Source of the DNA: Promethearchaeia archaeon
GTDB taxonomy: Archaea > Asgardarchaeota > Lokiarchaeia > Sigyniarchaeales > SOKP01
DNA: 41,799 bases
Direction of reading: 5' to 3'
Assembly (NCBI GenBank): GCA_029856085.1
Contig: JAHQWI010000075.1
Coordinates: 1-41,799, forward strand
The translations under genes and the position numbers were made by a program. Positions 1 through 7,999 of the stretch are shown here, piece by piece (within the stretch, counting starts at the first letter, position 1; each line of letters starts with the position of its first letter). Below the pieces are notes generated by a model that made no database searches, had not been told where the DNA came from, and saw only the letters and a program-made list of their open reading frames with translations.

Positions 1-739
1 TTTTGATAGATTGATCTATTTCAACCTCAATTTGGGTATCAGGTTCACCTTCTTTATGCCCTTTAAGAGACATAATTTCTTCTTTGAAATATCCATTTTC
101 CAAAGCCTTCGCTGCTAAATTATGGCTACGTGTACTTAATTTATCCATTTCATCCTTTGTGAAAAGCTCTGCTTCTTCCTCAGCAAGTTTTTGAGCTGCT
201 TGAAACAATAACCGACTCGTTTTCCAATCATATAAATTATCATTATACCATTTGCTATCTGGATCAAGCATAAGTTTATCTGGCGGCATCCCATATACTG
301 TTACTTTTCCATCGTAACTATGCATTGGTACTCGAGTAAATTGATCAAAACCTAAGGATACCACCACATCGGAATAACCCATTGAAATATTGCCAAAACC
401 AACATGTAAAGTTGTCATACCGGAACCATCTTGTTTGTCAAATATCGTTGCAGGCACATGAAAGGGAAATTTTGCCATAAATATTGGAATCCTTCCCCCA
501 AATGTCCCGTGCTCATGTTGTAATAAAGTACTACCAATCAAAACCTCACTAACATTCTCACGTTTGAGTGTGCTTCCTTTGTTTGGTATTCGTTTGTCAA
601 ACATATCTATCAAAACATGAGCTGCAAATTCTAATCCCTGCTTATTACTAAAAACATCATCAGCAGGATCCAGAGGATTTGCTTGAGAAAATGGTGTCCT
701 TACATGGTCTACTAAATATACTTCTCTTGCTTCTTTCAT
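1..739 (-). CDS. Thiolase-like protein lacking the catalytic Cys (partial)
   Basis: About 246 codons read from an ATG at 739 to the window edge, so the C-terminal half is missing. The N-terminus (VRTPF near residue 13, GGRIPIFMAKFP near 81) matches the thiolase N-terminal domain and resembles the complete thiolase at 10892-12169. The nucleophile segment, normally QCxSG, reads DKQDGSGM, placing Asp104 (codon 428-430) where the acyl-accepting Cys should be. Known of the family: that Cys is essential for thiolysis or condensation. Inference: a non-thiolytic paralogue, possibly an acyl-CoA-binding or complex-forming subunit, or a different chemistry. A sequencing error would have to change both Cys bases, since TGT/TGC to GAT is not a single substitution. 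The family call is firm; the function is open. Confidence 0.85.
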   Translation of the reverse strand, partial: MKEAREVYLVDHVRTPFSQANPLDPADDVFSNKQGLEFAAHVLIDMFDKRIPNKGSTLKRENVSEVLIGSTLLQHEHGTFGGRIPIFMAKFPFHVPATIFDKQDGSGMTTLHVGFGNISMGYSDVVVSLGFDQFTRVPMHSYDGKVTVYGMPPDKLMLDPDSKWYNDNLYDWKTSRLLFQAAQKLAEEEAELFTKDEMDKLSTRSHNLAAKALENGYFKEEIMSLKGHKEGEPDTQIEVEIDQSIK

Positions 740-876
740 ATTTCTTTTTCTCTTTTTTATTTAAAATATAAGATTATAATGTTGAAATTTAATGATTAAA
801 TAAATATTTTCATATCATCAAAACTAGACATACTGTTTAAAACCAAAAAAAAAATAAAAAAGAAGTTTACTAATTT

Positions 877-1659
877 TTACCTTCCTTTAAAAACAGGTTT
901 ACGTTTTTCTACAAAAGAGGTAGCAGCTTCCTTATGGTCTTCAGAAGCATAACATTTGGCATTAAATTCTCCTTCAACCTTTAGCATTTCATCAAAAACC
1001 TTATCATAACCTCTATGTATCGCTTCCTTCGAAAGGGCCAAAGCAAGTGGTGCTTGTTCTGCTAGATGATTAGCAAACTCCATTGTTTTAGGTAATAACT
1101 CTTCATGAGGAAATACTGCATTAACCAACCCAATCTTATAAGCTTCATCAGCAAATATACGTTTACCACTAAATATAAGCTCTTTTGCTTTATGAACACC
1201 AATAAATTTAGGTAGTAAAAAACTGCCATTCATATCTGGAATTAATCCCATGCGAATGAAGAATTCTCCAAAACTAGCTTTCTTTGATGCGTAGATAATG
1301 TCGCAACTTAATGTTAAATTAGTTCCAAACCCAACTGCTACACCATTTACTGCAGCAATAATTGGTTTGTATAATCGAAAAAAATCATAAGGGTGAATAG
1401 TTACAGCACCACCTGAAGTTTCTTCCCTAAATTTCCCGCTAGCAAATTCTTGAACATCTGCTCCTGCACAAAATGCTTTCCCTGCTCCCGTTATGACAAT
1501 TACTCTCACGTCAGAATCTTCTTTAGCTTCCTTTAGTGAATTTTTCAAATCTGCATTCATCTGTACATTGATGGCATTCATTCTTTCGGGGCGATTAAGT
1601 GTAATAACTGCCACCATACCTTTTTTCTCGTATAGAATAGTTTCATATTCTGGACTCAT
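877..1659 (-). CDS. Crotonase-family enoyl-CoA isomerase, PaaG-like
   Basis: A 260-residue enoyl-CoA hydratase/isomerase superfamily protein. The ATG at 1659 is preferred over an in-frame TTG at 1677 because MSPEYETILYEKKG matches the usual family start. The oxyanion-hole segment GKAFCAGAD and the GVAVGFGTN loop are present. Both glutamates of classical enoyl-CoA hydratases are replaced (the first by Asn in GFGTN, the second by Phe in FGEFFI). A GLIPD segment supplies the Asp characteristic of PaaG-type isomerases, so double-bond isomerisation fits better than hydration. The C-terminus FVEKRKPVFKG is typical and complete. It lies just downstream of the thiolase-like gene on the same strand (137-base gap, or one transcript). 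The exact substrate is unknown. Confidence 0.88.
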   Translation of the reverse strand: MSPEYETILYEKKGMVAVITLNRPERMNAINVQMNADLKNSLKEAKEDSDVRVIVITGAGKAFCAGADVQEFASGKFREETSGGAVTIHPYDFFRLYKPIIAAVNGVAVGFGTNLTLSCDIIYASKKASFGEFFIRMGLIPDMNGSFLLPKFIGVHKAKELIFSGKRIFADEAYKIGLVNAVFPHEELLPKTMEFANHLAEQAPLALALSKEAIHRGYDKVFDEMLKVEGEFNAKCYASEDHKEAATSFVEKRKPVFKGR

Positions 1660-1891
1660 ATACCATAACACCTTCAAATAAAAACTATTAAAATTCTGTA
1701 ATTTGTTAGTTTTTAGTTTGTATTAAATAAAATTGATGATTGTACTATTTAATTTTTTTACTTTTTACATAAAATTAGAAGAAACAGCACTAAAATTATC
1801 AAGATAAAAAATAAAACTTTATTATCATACCAGTTTAAATAAAATATTGAATGAATATTGACCTAAAAAAAGTATTATTTGATGATAAAAA

Positions 1892-3022
1892 ATGAGTAGT
1901 AAAGCTGAATATGAAAAAGCTCTTAAAACTTTATTTAAAGCAGGAGGATTTCAATTCCCATTTTCAGAAACTATACATGAAATTCTAAAAATAACTATCA
2001 AAGATGAAAATCTAGATTTCATAATGGCTTTTGAAAACCAGTCCTCTCAAACAATGGAGCAATTAAAAGAGAGTAGTGGATTATCTGAAGAAGAAATTCT
2101 AGAAAAAGCAGACGCTTTAGCAAAAATGGGGGTAATAATCAACCAACCTAATCGTAGTGGTGTAATGGTATATCAATTATTCCCTTTTCATAGGCAATTT
2201 GAATACATTTTTATGCAAAACCTTGAAAAAACGGAAGAGAATTATAAGATAGCACGGTTATTCGGTAAATTGAATGAAGAACATAGCGATATTGTCCAAT
2301 CTCAATATGACGGATATAGTGCTGCATTGAATCGTATGCCTGCAATGGATCGTACGGTTCCAATATTGGAGGATTTGGAAACTGGTGAAGAAATTAATGT
2401 TATCGTAAATGAAGAACTGGAAGTGCCTACAGAAAAAATATTACCGACTCAACAAATTCGAGAACTTATTGAAAAATATGATGATATCGCTGTAGGTAAT
2501 TGCTATTGTCGTCAACATCAAGAATTTCTAGGTAATCCCTGTAAACAAATCGAACTTACGCCAAGTTGTATGACCTTAGGGAAATCAGCAAGGCATACAT
2601 CTAATCACGGTTTCTCTAAATTAGTGTCTAAAGAAGAAGCATTGAAAATTCTTAAAAAATGTGAAGATGCAGGATTAGTCCATAAAGCCTATCATAAATA
2701 CGGTAATTCATCAGCCGAGGAAGTCGCAATCTGTAATTGTTGTAACTGTTGTTGTATGACTGCACGAGATTGCTTAATTTTTCCTGTAGTCAATGAGACA
2801 AATTACTTAGCTGAGATCGATGAAGATTTATGCATAGGATGTGGTACCTGTGTAGATCTATGCTATAATAAAGCGATTGAATTAAATGATGACGATAAAG
2901 CGGAAAGGATAGAAGAATTCTGTGCTGGATGTGGTGTGTGTGCTTATCATTGCCCTGAAAATGCTATTTCTCTTATTGAAGGTCCAAGAATGGTAAGAAT
3001 GCTCCCCCCACGTAAAAATTAA
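1892..3022 (+). CDS. Winged-helix multi-cluster Fe-S protein (paralogue 1)
   Basis: 376 residues. Residues about 42-95 look like a winged-helix segment (SQTMEQLKESSGLSEEEIL followed by a wing-like stretch). The middle carries Cys204, Cys206, Cys217 and Cys226 in a CxCRx10CxnC arrangement and then a striking CNCCNCCC run (Cys281-288). The C-terminus is a bacterial-type 2x[4Fe-4S] ferredoxin (Cys314/317/320/324 and Cys344/347/350/354). A close paralogue lies at 26122-27255, and a shorter relative without the winged helix at 32258-33121. Inference: a cytoplasmic electron carrier or redox-sensing scaffold; the winged-helix part could bind DNA or a partner protein. No named function recognised. 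A T-rich run follows the stop. Confidence 0.85.
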   Translation: MSSKAEYEKALKTLFKAGGFQFPFSETIHEILKITIKDENLDFIMAFENQSSQTMEQLKESSGLSEEEILEKADALAKMGVIINQPNRSGVMVYQLFPFHRQFEYIFMQNLEKTEENYKIARLFGKLNEEHSDIVQSQYDGYSAALNRMPAMDRTVPILEDLETGEEINVIVNEELEVPTEKILPTQQIRELIEKYDDIAVGNCYCRQHQEFLGNPCKQIELTPSCMTLGKSARHTSNHGFSKLVSKEEALKILKKCEDAGLVHKAYHKYGNSSAEEVAICNCCNCCCMTARDCLIFPVVNETNYLAEIDEDLCIGCGTCVDLCYNKAIELNDDDKAERIEEFCAGCGVCAYHCPENAISLIEGPRMVRMLPPRKN

Positions 3023-3024
3023 AT

Positions 3025-3048
3025 TTTTTCTTTATTCGTTCTTTTTTA
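3025..3048 (+). terminator. T-rich transcription stop after Fe-S gene
   Basis: Two T-runs separated by a few bases start three bases after the stop codon of the Fe-S gene. Archaeal termination commonly uses such oligo-T tracts without a hairpin. No stem-loop was noticed. Confidence 0.35.
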
Positions 3049-3163
3049 ATTGAATGATTCTTATGTCTAGAGTTGTTTAAAAAATTCTTAATACATATAA
3101 ATAATATAAATAATAGAAAAGAGATTTTATAATTAAAGAAGTGAAATTTAGCTAAGAATTCTA

Positions 3164-3568
3164 ATGGATAATTTAAGAATTAAGCGATATCATGATAAAA
3201 TAAATCATGTTATAGATTATATAAAGGATTTACCAATAGAACCAAAAAACGAACTTGAAAAACGTGGGATATTTTATTCCCTACAAACATCCATTGAAGC
3301 AATTGTAGATTTAATTGCAATGCTTATTAAAGATTTAGGAATTCAAGTTAAAGATGATGTTGCCAATATTTCGGAAATTGTCAAAGTTAGAAAACTAAAA
3401 TCAGAGTTAGGAGAAAACTTAAAAAAAGCTAATGGTATGCGAAATATTATAGTCCATCGTTATAATAATTTTGAAGAACAGATAATCCTAAATTCTGTTG
3501 AAGAAATTAAAGATCTTTCATATCAATGGATAAAAATTGTGGAGGAAATATTAAATGAAATCATATAA
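3164..3568 (+). CDS. hepT: HepT-type HEPN toxin (RNase)
   Basis: 134 residues, mostly helical, as expected for HEPN/DUF86-type HepT. The diagnostic RX4H motif with a following Tyr is present as RNIIVHRY, about residues 98-105. Known of the family: HepT is an RNase toxin kept inactive by its MntA partner, which adenylylates the Tyr next to the RX4H His. It overlaps the start of the nucleotidyltransferase gene by 14 bases, the usual two-gene layout. Expression is probably coupled through that overlap. Start ATG at 3164; no strong ribosome site seen. The identification rests on the motif plus the partner gene. Confidence 0.88.
   Translation: MDNLRIKRYHDKINHVIDYIKDLPIEPKNELEKRGIFYSLQTSIEAIVDLIAMLIKDLGIQVKDDVANISEIVKVRKLKSELGENLKKANGMRNIIVHRYNNFEEQIILNSVEEIKDLSYQWIKIVEEILNEII
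3541..3545 (+). promoter_or_regulatory. Shine-Dalgarno site for mntA
   Basis: GGAGG lies nine bases before the ATG at 3555, inside the end of hepT. It supports that start and independent re-initiation on the antitoxin gene, which would favour ample antitoxin. Confidence 0.6.
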
Positions 3569-3953
3569 GATAGCAGAAATAAGGGAAAATTTAAGATCAC
3601 TAAAGCAGAATTATGAAGTGATTATATTTGGATCCCAAGTGGAAGGTGGAGCACGCCCAAATTCAGACATTGACATTGCTGTGATTTCACGTGAAAATGT
3701 TATAGAAAAAAATATTAACTTCCAAAAAGAACTTTTAGGAAAATTTTCTTCAAAATTTGACGTTCGCGTATTTGAATTATTTCCAATCTATATTCAAATT
3801 TCTATTATTGACCACTATAAAGTTATTTTTGGAGATATTTTAGAAATTTCTGAATATTTTTATACCTTTCGTAAAAAATGGGACGATTGTAAACATCGGA
3901 TCCTATCTAATCAATTCTCAAGTCATCGTGAGAGGCTTGCCTTAATCAAATAA
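3555..3953 (+). CDS. mntA: MntA-type nucleotidyltransferase antitoxin
   Basis: 132 residues of the minimal nucleotidyltransferase (MNT, pol-beta superfamily) fold. The signature GSX10DXD is complete: GSQ at about residues 26-28 and SDIDIAV at about 38-44. Known of the family: MntA transfers AMP from ATP to HepT and silences its RNase activity. The gene begins inside hepT behind a GGAGG site, so the pair is one operon. The C-terminal part beyond residue 110 (WDDCKHRILSNQF) is less conserved. Whether the pair acts in stress, phage defence or simply in maintenance cannot be read from the sequence. Confidence 0.88.
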   Translation: MKSYKIAEIRENLRSLKQNYEVIIFGSQVEGGARPNSDIDIAVISRENVIEKNINFQKELLGKFSSKFDVRVFELFPIYIQISIIDHYKVIFGDILEISEYFYTFRKKWDDCKHRILSNQFSSHRERLALIK

Positions 3954-4029
3954 ATTGAATTTTATTGAGAATTACACTTGAAGCATGAGAATAGATTTAA
4001 ATTTTAATTTTTGGATTAAACGTTAAAAT

Positions 4030-4095
4030 ATGGTTTCTAAGACAATATCTATTCGGGAAGATGGATTTAATATGAATAATTATAAATGTATATAA
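4030..4095 (+). pseudogene. Possible VapB-type antitoxin N-terminal scrap
   Basis: A 21-codon reading frame begins MVSKTISIREDGF, resembling the start of archaeal VapB-family antitoxins (DUF217 type: M-x-K-T-I-x-I-R-E-D). It then runs into unrelated AT-rich sequence and a stop. No toxin with a PIN domain follows. Inference: the 5' remnant of a lost antitoxin between the HepT/MntA pair and the RHH-protease gene. The match is short, so confidence is low. Confidence 0.35.
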
Positions 4096-4135
4096 AAAAT
4101 ATAATACTTAGTATATAAATGATGGTAATACCAAT

Positions 4136-4894
4136 TTGACTATTATTAATTTTAAAGTGGATGAAGGGAAAAAGAAGAAAATCGAAGAAATTGCTAAGTT
4201 TAAAGGGTATAAAAGTGTCAGCGAATTCATTCGGGAAGCTATTGATGAAAAAATGAATTTGCAAAAATTACTTGACGACTTTAAAGAAAAAAATCCTCCT
4301 ATCGATTTAGATAAAATTGACATACCAGATTTCATACCAGATGGAAAGTATTTAGGAATCTCTAGAAATACAATTGTAGTTATTGGAGATACATTGCAAG
4401 AAGTAATGAAAAAGCTTTATGAAAAGTTCCCAGAAGCGTCTGCAGGGATTCTACGTAAAGGTAAAGAAATGGAGCAGTTTGAGACACTTTTCTCACTATT
4501 TTCTACTGAAAATACCAAATGTTTCCAGCAAGCTGAAATTGCTAAAAGATTTTTTCCTATTTTAGAATTTTTCATATCACTTAATGGGGATAAAAAGTCT
4601 TTACTTGGATTAGTTGATACTGGAGCATCGATCATGGCCCTTGATAGAAAATTCATTGAAAATTTTGAATTAAAACCTATTAGAAGAAGTAAAATATTAA
4701 CTGCGAATGGAATTATTGAAGCATCAATCTATAAAAGTATGTTCCAATATGAAAATTTCTCACATGAATTAGAATTCACATCATCTGATATTAGTGGATT
4801 GCCAATTCAAGCACTTATCGGTAAAAATTTTATTGATGAGTTTAATATACTTTTCCTAGGGAGAGAAAAACTATTTTGTATCCAAAAGCTTTGA
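4136..4894 (+). CDS. RHH-DUF5678-retropepsin-like protease fusion
   Basis: 252 residues from a TTG start at 4136; no in-frame ATG fits, and the first residues MTIINFKVDE are exactly what a ribbon-helix-helix (CopG/Arc-type) domain needs. Residues 1-45 form that DNA-binding domain (FKVDEGKKKKIEEIA, then SVSEFIREAI). Residues about 70-110 (GKYLGISRNTIVVIGDTLQ onward) resemble the archaeal DUF5678 beta-rich domain. Residues about 150-252 form a retroviral-type aspartic protease unit with DTGAS at 161-165 and a later ALIG hydrophobic-Gly motif near 232. Such proteases act as homodimers, each supplying one Asp, and RHH domains also dimerise. Inference: a regulator able to cleave itself or a partner, in the spirit of LexA/ImmA switches. 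Substrate unknown. Confidence 0.75.
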   Translation: MTIINFKVDEGKKKKIEEIAKFKGYKSVSEFIREAIDEKMNLQKLLDDFKEKNPPIDLDKIDIPDFIPDGKYLGISRNTIVVIGDTLQEVMKKLYEKFPEASAGILRKGKEMEQFETLFSLFSTENTKCFQQAEIAKRFFPILEFFISLNGDKKSLLGLVDTGASIMALDRKFIENFELKPIRRSKILTANGIIEASIYKSMFQYENFSHELEFTSSDISGLPIQALIGKNFIDEFNILFLGREKLFCIQKL

Positions 4895-4961
4895 ATAATT
4901 CTGCACTTGAAAAATCATCGAATATTAAACAAATATCTTCTTTTACTTAAATTAATATCCC

Positions 4962-5069
4962 CTACTGTTTAAATATTTCATTCAACACATTTCCAAGGGA
5001 AGGGGGATTGTCTAATTCCAGCACCTCACTGGTTTGAACTGCTCTATTTAAGGCATCCTTATCGATGAT
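4962..5069 (-). pseudogene. C-terminal gene remnant of unknown family
   Basis: Between two genes, a minus-strand frame reads about 35 clean protein-like residues ending LGNVLNEIFKQ and a stop. It contains IIDKDALNRAV and LELDNPPS but no start codon, and upstream it dissolves into homopolymer-rich sequence. Base composition is less AT-rich than typical spacer here. The pattern faintly recalls the tail of ParA/Mrp-type ATPases, but this is too weak to name. Probably the end of a deleted gene. Confidence 0.3.
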
Positions 5070-5098
5070 AAAAAGAAAAAAAGTTAAAATTTTGAAAC

Positions 5099-5929
5099 CT
5101 ATTCTACAATGGCATAGGCATTCCCAAGTACAACTGGGCCTCGGTCAGTTCGTACTTGAATGATATAACGACCGTTATCCTTCCAACCTTCTGTTGTGAG
5201 GGTTTCTCCAGGAAACACGACACCTTTAAATCTTGCACTGAATTCTATAAAGCGAGAAACATCCCCATCACATAGCCCATATACAATAGCACGTGTAGCA
5301 ATCCCGTATGTACATAAACCATGAAGGATTGGTTTTGGTTGACCTGCCATTTTAGCAAAATTCGGATCTATGTGTAGTGGATTAAAATCTCCATTTAGTC
5401 TATAAAATGCTGCTTGATTTGTACTAGTCTGATAAGAAATGCTAAAATCTGGTTCTACTCCCTCGGGAGGAATTATGGGCTCAGTTTTTGGTCCTGGGTC
5501 CCCACCGAAACCCCCTGAACCACCAACGAAAAAGACATACCTTGTATCAAATATATGCTCACCTTCTGACGAATGCCCGGATATTTTTGTATGTATAACA
5601 GCAGCTTTACCTTTATCGTATATATGTTCTATAACGGCTTTTGTATTTATTGTTCCATTTGGTTTAAAAGGTACATAAAGACGGATTAATTGCTCACCAT
5701 GTAATAATCGGACAAAATCAGTTCCCTTTGGGAAAAGTAGTCCGCTGCCTGCGACTATCGTTGCAAAACTCGGAAACACTTTCATATCGCCTTTTACTCT
5801 TTCATAAACAAAGGCTAAATCTTCTGCTTGTGCACCAATTCCCAAATTATACAAGGCACTCATTTTCCAATCGTACTTAAATGTTCCCTCTCTTGTTTGT
5901 CCTACTGAATTTGAATCTATTTTTGACAT
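5099..5929 (-). CDS. MFE-2-type 2-enoyl-CoA hydratase 2 (MaoC-like), copy 1
   Basis: 276 residues with the double hot-dog layout of eukaryotic-type hydratase 2. The N-terminal half holds YNLGIGAQAEDLAFVYE (27-43); the C-terminal half holds the catalytic hydratase-2 motif RLNGDFNPLHIDP with Asp181 and His186, followed by ILHGLCTYG. Known of the family: (R)-specific hydration of trans-2-enoyl-CoA to (3R)-hydroxyacyl-CoA. Very similar to the human MFE-2 hydratase domain in motif order. It is the last of three tandem relatives (5099, 6050, 7063), each with its own 120-170 base spacer. An SDR resembling the MFE-2 dehydrogenase domain lies upstream at 8972-9910, so both MFE-2 activities are encoded as separate genes. 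Confidence 0.9.
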   Translation of the reverse strand: MSKIDSNSVGQTREGTFKYDWKMSALYNLGIGAQAEDLAFVYERVKGDMKVFPSFATIVAGSGLLFPKGTDFVRLLHGEQLIRLYVPFKPNGTINTKAVIEHIYDKGKAAVIHTKISGHSSEGEHIFDTRYVFFVGGSGGFGGDPGPKTEPIIPPEGVEPDFSISYQTSTNQAAFYRLNGDFNPLHIDPNFAKMAGQPKPILHGLCTYGIATRAIVYGLCDGDVSRFIEFSARFKGVVFPGETLTTEGWKDNGRYIIQVRTDRGPVVLGNAYAIVE

Positions 5930-6049
5930 TCCTATTTTTCACTTATTTTTATAAATTGAATTTTTTGAGTAATAATACTAAATACAGATCAAATTAAAAA
6001 TAATTTCTAAAAAAAGGTAAATAAAAGGGATTTGAAATGCAAATTTATT

Positions 6050-6889
6050 TTACTCTACAACAGCGTATGCATTACCTAAAACTGTTGATCTTTCAGTTTT
6101 TACTTGGATTATATAGCGTCCGTTATCTTTCCAGCCTTCTGTTGTCAAAGTTTCACCAGGATATACCTCGCTAGTAAATCTTGCTTTAAATTCTTTAAAA
6201 CGTGAAACATCTCCATCACAAAGACCATAAACTATAGACCTTGTGGCATAGCCATAGGTACATAATCCGTGAAGGATTGGTCTGTCAAATCTTCCACTTC
6301 TCTTAGCAAATACAGGATCTAAATGTAATGGGTTGTAATCGCCACTTAATCTATATATAGCTGCTTGATTTATATTGGTTTTATATGATAAACTAAAATC
6401 TGGTTCTTTTCCCTCAGGAGGATCTAACGGTTCAGCTTTGGGACCACGATCTCCACCCCAACCACCTTCACCAATATAGAAATGAACATATTTGGCATCG
6501 AAAATATGTTCGCCATCAGGAGTTCTACCCGACATTCTAGTATGAATAACAGCAGCTTTCCCCTTATCAAACATATTTTCACATACCCCTTTGACTTTTA
6601 ATTCCCCTTCAGATGGAAAAGGCTTAACAAGTTTTATCATTTGTTCTCCATGGATAAATCGCGCACCATCAACGGGCTTACTACTAAATCTTGGGAATCC
6701 TGCTCCCGCGAGAATACAGGCATAACTAGGGAAGACTTGTACACCTCCAGGATTTCGCTCATAAACAAACTTGAGTTCATCTGGTTGAGCACCAATCCCA
6801 AGATTATAAAGTATTACATCTTTCCAAGTATATTTAATCGTCCTTTCTTCGGTTTCTTTACCAATAATATCTAAATTTAAACTTGTCAT
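6050..6889 (-). CDS. MFE-2-type 2-enoyl-CoA hydratase 2 (MaoC-like), copy 2
   Basis: 279 residues, same architecture as its neighbours. The hydratase-2 motif is RLSGDYNPLHLDP, with catalytic Asp and His, followed by RPILHGLCTYG. Relative to copy 1 it has a small insertion around residues 66-75 (FSSKPVDGARF) and an extra Arg-Phe pair before PILHG; these positions lie near the CoA/acyl binding region, so chain-length or branching preference may differ. All three copies share the C-terminal GETLTTEGWKDNGRYIIQV-type ending. Predicted cytoplasmic, no signal peptide. Spacer sequence upstream is AT-rich with no recognisable site. Confidence 0.9.
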   Translation of the reverse strand: MTSLNLDIIGKETEERTIKYTWKDVILYNLGIGAQPDELKFVYERNPGGVQVFPSYACILAGAGFPRFSSKPVDGARFIHGEQMIKLVKPFPSEGELKVKGVCENMFDKGKAAVIHTRMSGRTPDGEHIFDAKYVHFYIGEGGWGGDRGPKAEPLDPPEGKEPDFSLSYKTNINQAAIYRLSGDYNPLHLDPVFAKRSGRFDRPILHGLCTYGYATRSIVYGLCDGDVSRFKEFKARFTSEVYPGETLTTEGWKDNGRYIIQVKTERSTVLGNAYAVVE

Positions 6890-7062
6890 ATTTACTACTC
6901 ACTAATTTTTAGATTTTTTTTAACTAATTTATATTTCGAATAATTAATTAATCATTTCAATTAAACATTATTTCTGCTTAATTTCTCTGGAGTTAAGTTA
7001 CAATGAAAGAAACAACATAAAAATAGAAAAAAAAGAAAAAATCCTTAATATTTTTTTAGAAA

Positions 7063-7896
7063 TTACTCAACAATTGCATGAGCGTTGCTGAGGACTACTG
7101 TATCTCCTTTTCGAACTTGAATTATATAACGCCCGTTATCCTTCCAGCCTTCAGTAATGAGTGTTTCTCCGGGATAAACGACATTTGTAAATCTTGCTTT
7201 AAATTCCTTGAAACGAGACACATCTCCATCACAAAGACCATATATTATAGCTCGAGTTGCATGGCCATAAGTACATAACCCATGGAGTATTGGTTTCTCT
7301 TGACCACCTTGACGTGCCAATACAGGATCTATATGTAAAGGGTTCAAATCACCATTAAGTCTGTAAAGAACTGCTTGATTTTCAGTAGTTTTGTATGTTA
7401 TACTAAAATCTGGTTCTACACCTTCAGGGGGTGTTAAAGTTTCACTTTTAGGACCTCGTTCTCCTCCAAATCCACCCGCCCCCAGGTAAAAGAAAGCTGA
7501 TTTGACATCAAATAAGGGTTCTCTCTCTTTGGTAAGAGCGGTGAATTTAACATGAATAACCGCTGCTTTACCTTTATCAAAAATATCGGTGACCTCACTG
7601 AAACAGATTACTTCTCCTGAAGAAGGAAAAGGTTTATGCAAATGGATTAATTCCTCTCCATGTATGAACCTGGGAAAAAAAACATTTCCCATGTTGCGTG
7701 GAAACGCAATTCCTCTAGCGATGGTTGCAAAACTTGGGAATACTTTAATTCCCCCTGGAGTATTCTCATAAACAAAGGGGAGTTCATCTGCCTGAGCACC
7801 AATTCCTAGAGCATAAAGTACTGCATCTCTCCAAGTATATTTAAAAGTCACTTCGGGGTTCTTAACACCAACGCAATTTAAATCTAATCCAGACAT
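7063..7896 (-). CDS. MFE-2-type 2-enoyl-CoA hydratase 2 (MaoC-like), copy 3
   Basis: 277 residues. Start ATG at 7896 (MSGLDLNCVGVKNPEV). The N-terminal hot-dog contains YALGIGAQADELPFVYE; the C-terminal one has RLNGDLNPLHIDP and KPILHGLCTYGHATRAI. The stretch after residue 115 (TALTKEREPLFDVK) departs from copies 1 and 2, which have a shared SG-x-[ST]-x-[ED]-GEHIFD motif, so this is the most divergent member there. Function: (R)-specific enoyl-CoA hydration, substrate range unknown. Probably the first duplicated unit in the direction of transcription of this tandem array. Confidence 0.9.
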   Translation of the reverse strand: MSGLDLNCVGVKNPEVTFKYTWRDAVLYALGIGAQADELPFVYENTPGGIKVFPSFATIARGIAFPRNMGNVFFPRFIHGEELIHLHKPFPSSGEVICFSEVTDIFDKGKAAVIHVKFTALTKEREPLFDVKSAFFYLGAGGFGGERGPKSETLTPPEGVEPDFSITYKTTENQAVLYRLNGDLNPLHIDPVLARQGGQEKPILHGLCTYGHATRAIIYGLCDGDVSRFKEFKARFTNVVYPGETLITEGWKDNGRYIIQVRKGDTVVLSNAHAIVE

Positions 7897-7999
7897 TTTT
7901 AACCATTTTTTAATTTTTATTTTTTTTAATTATTTTTTATTTCTGATAATATATTAATCATTACGATTGTATGTTTTTCATGTTTTTTATTCATTCATT

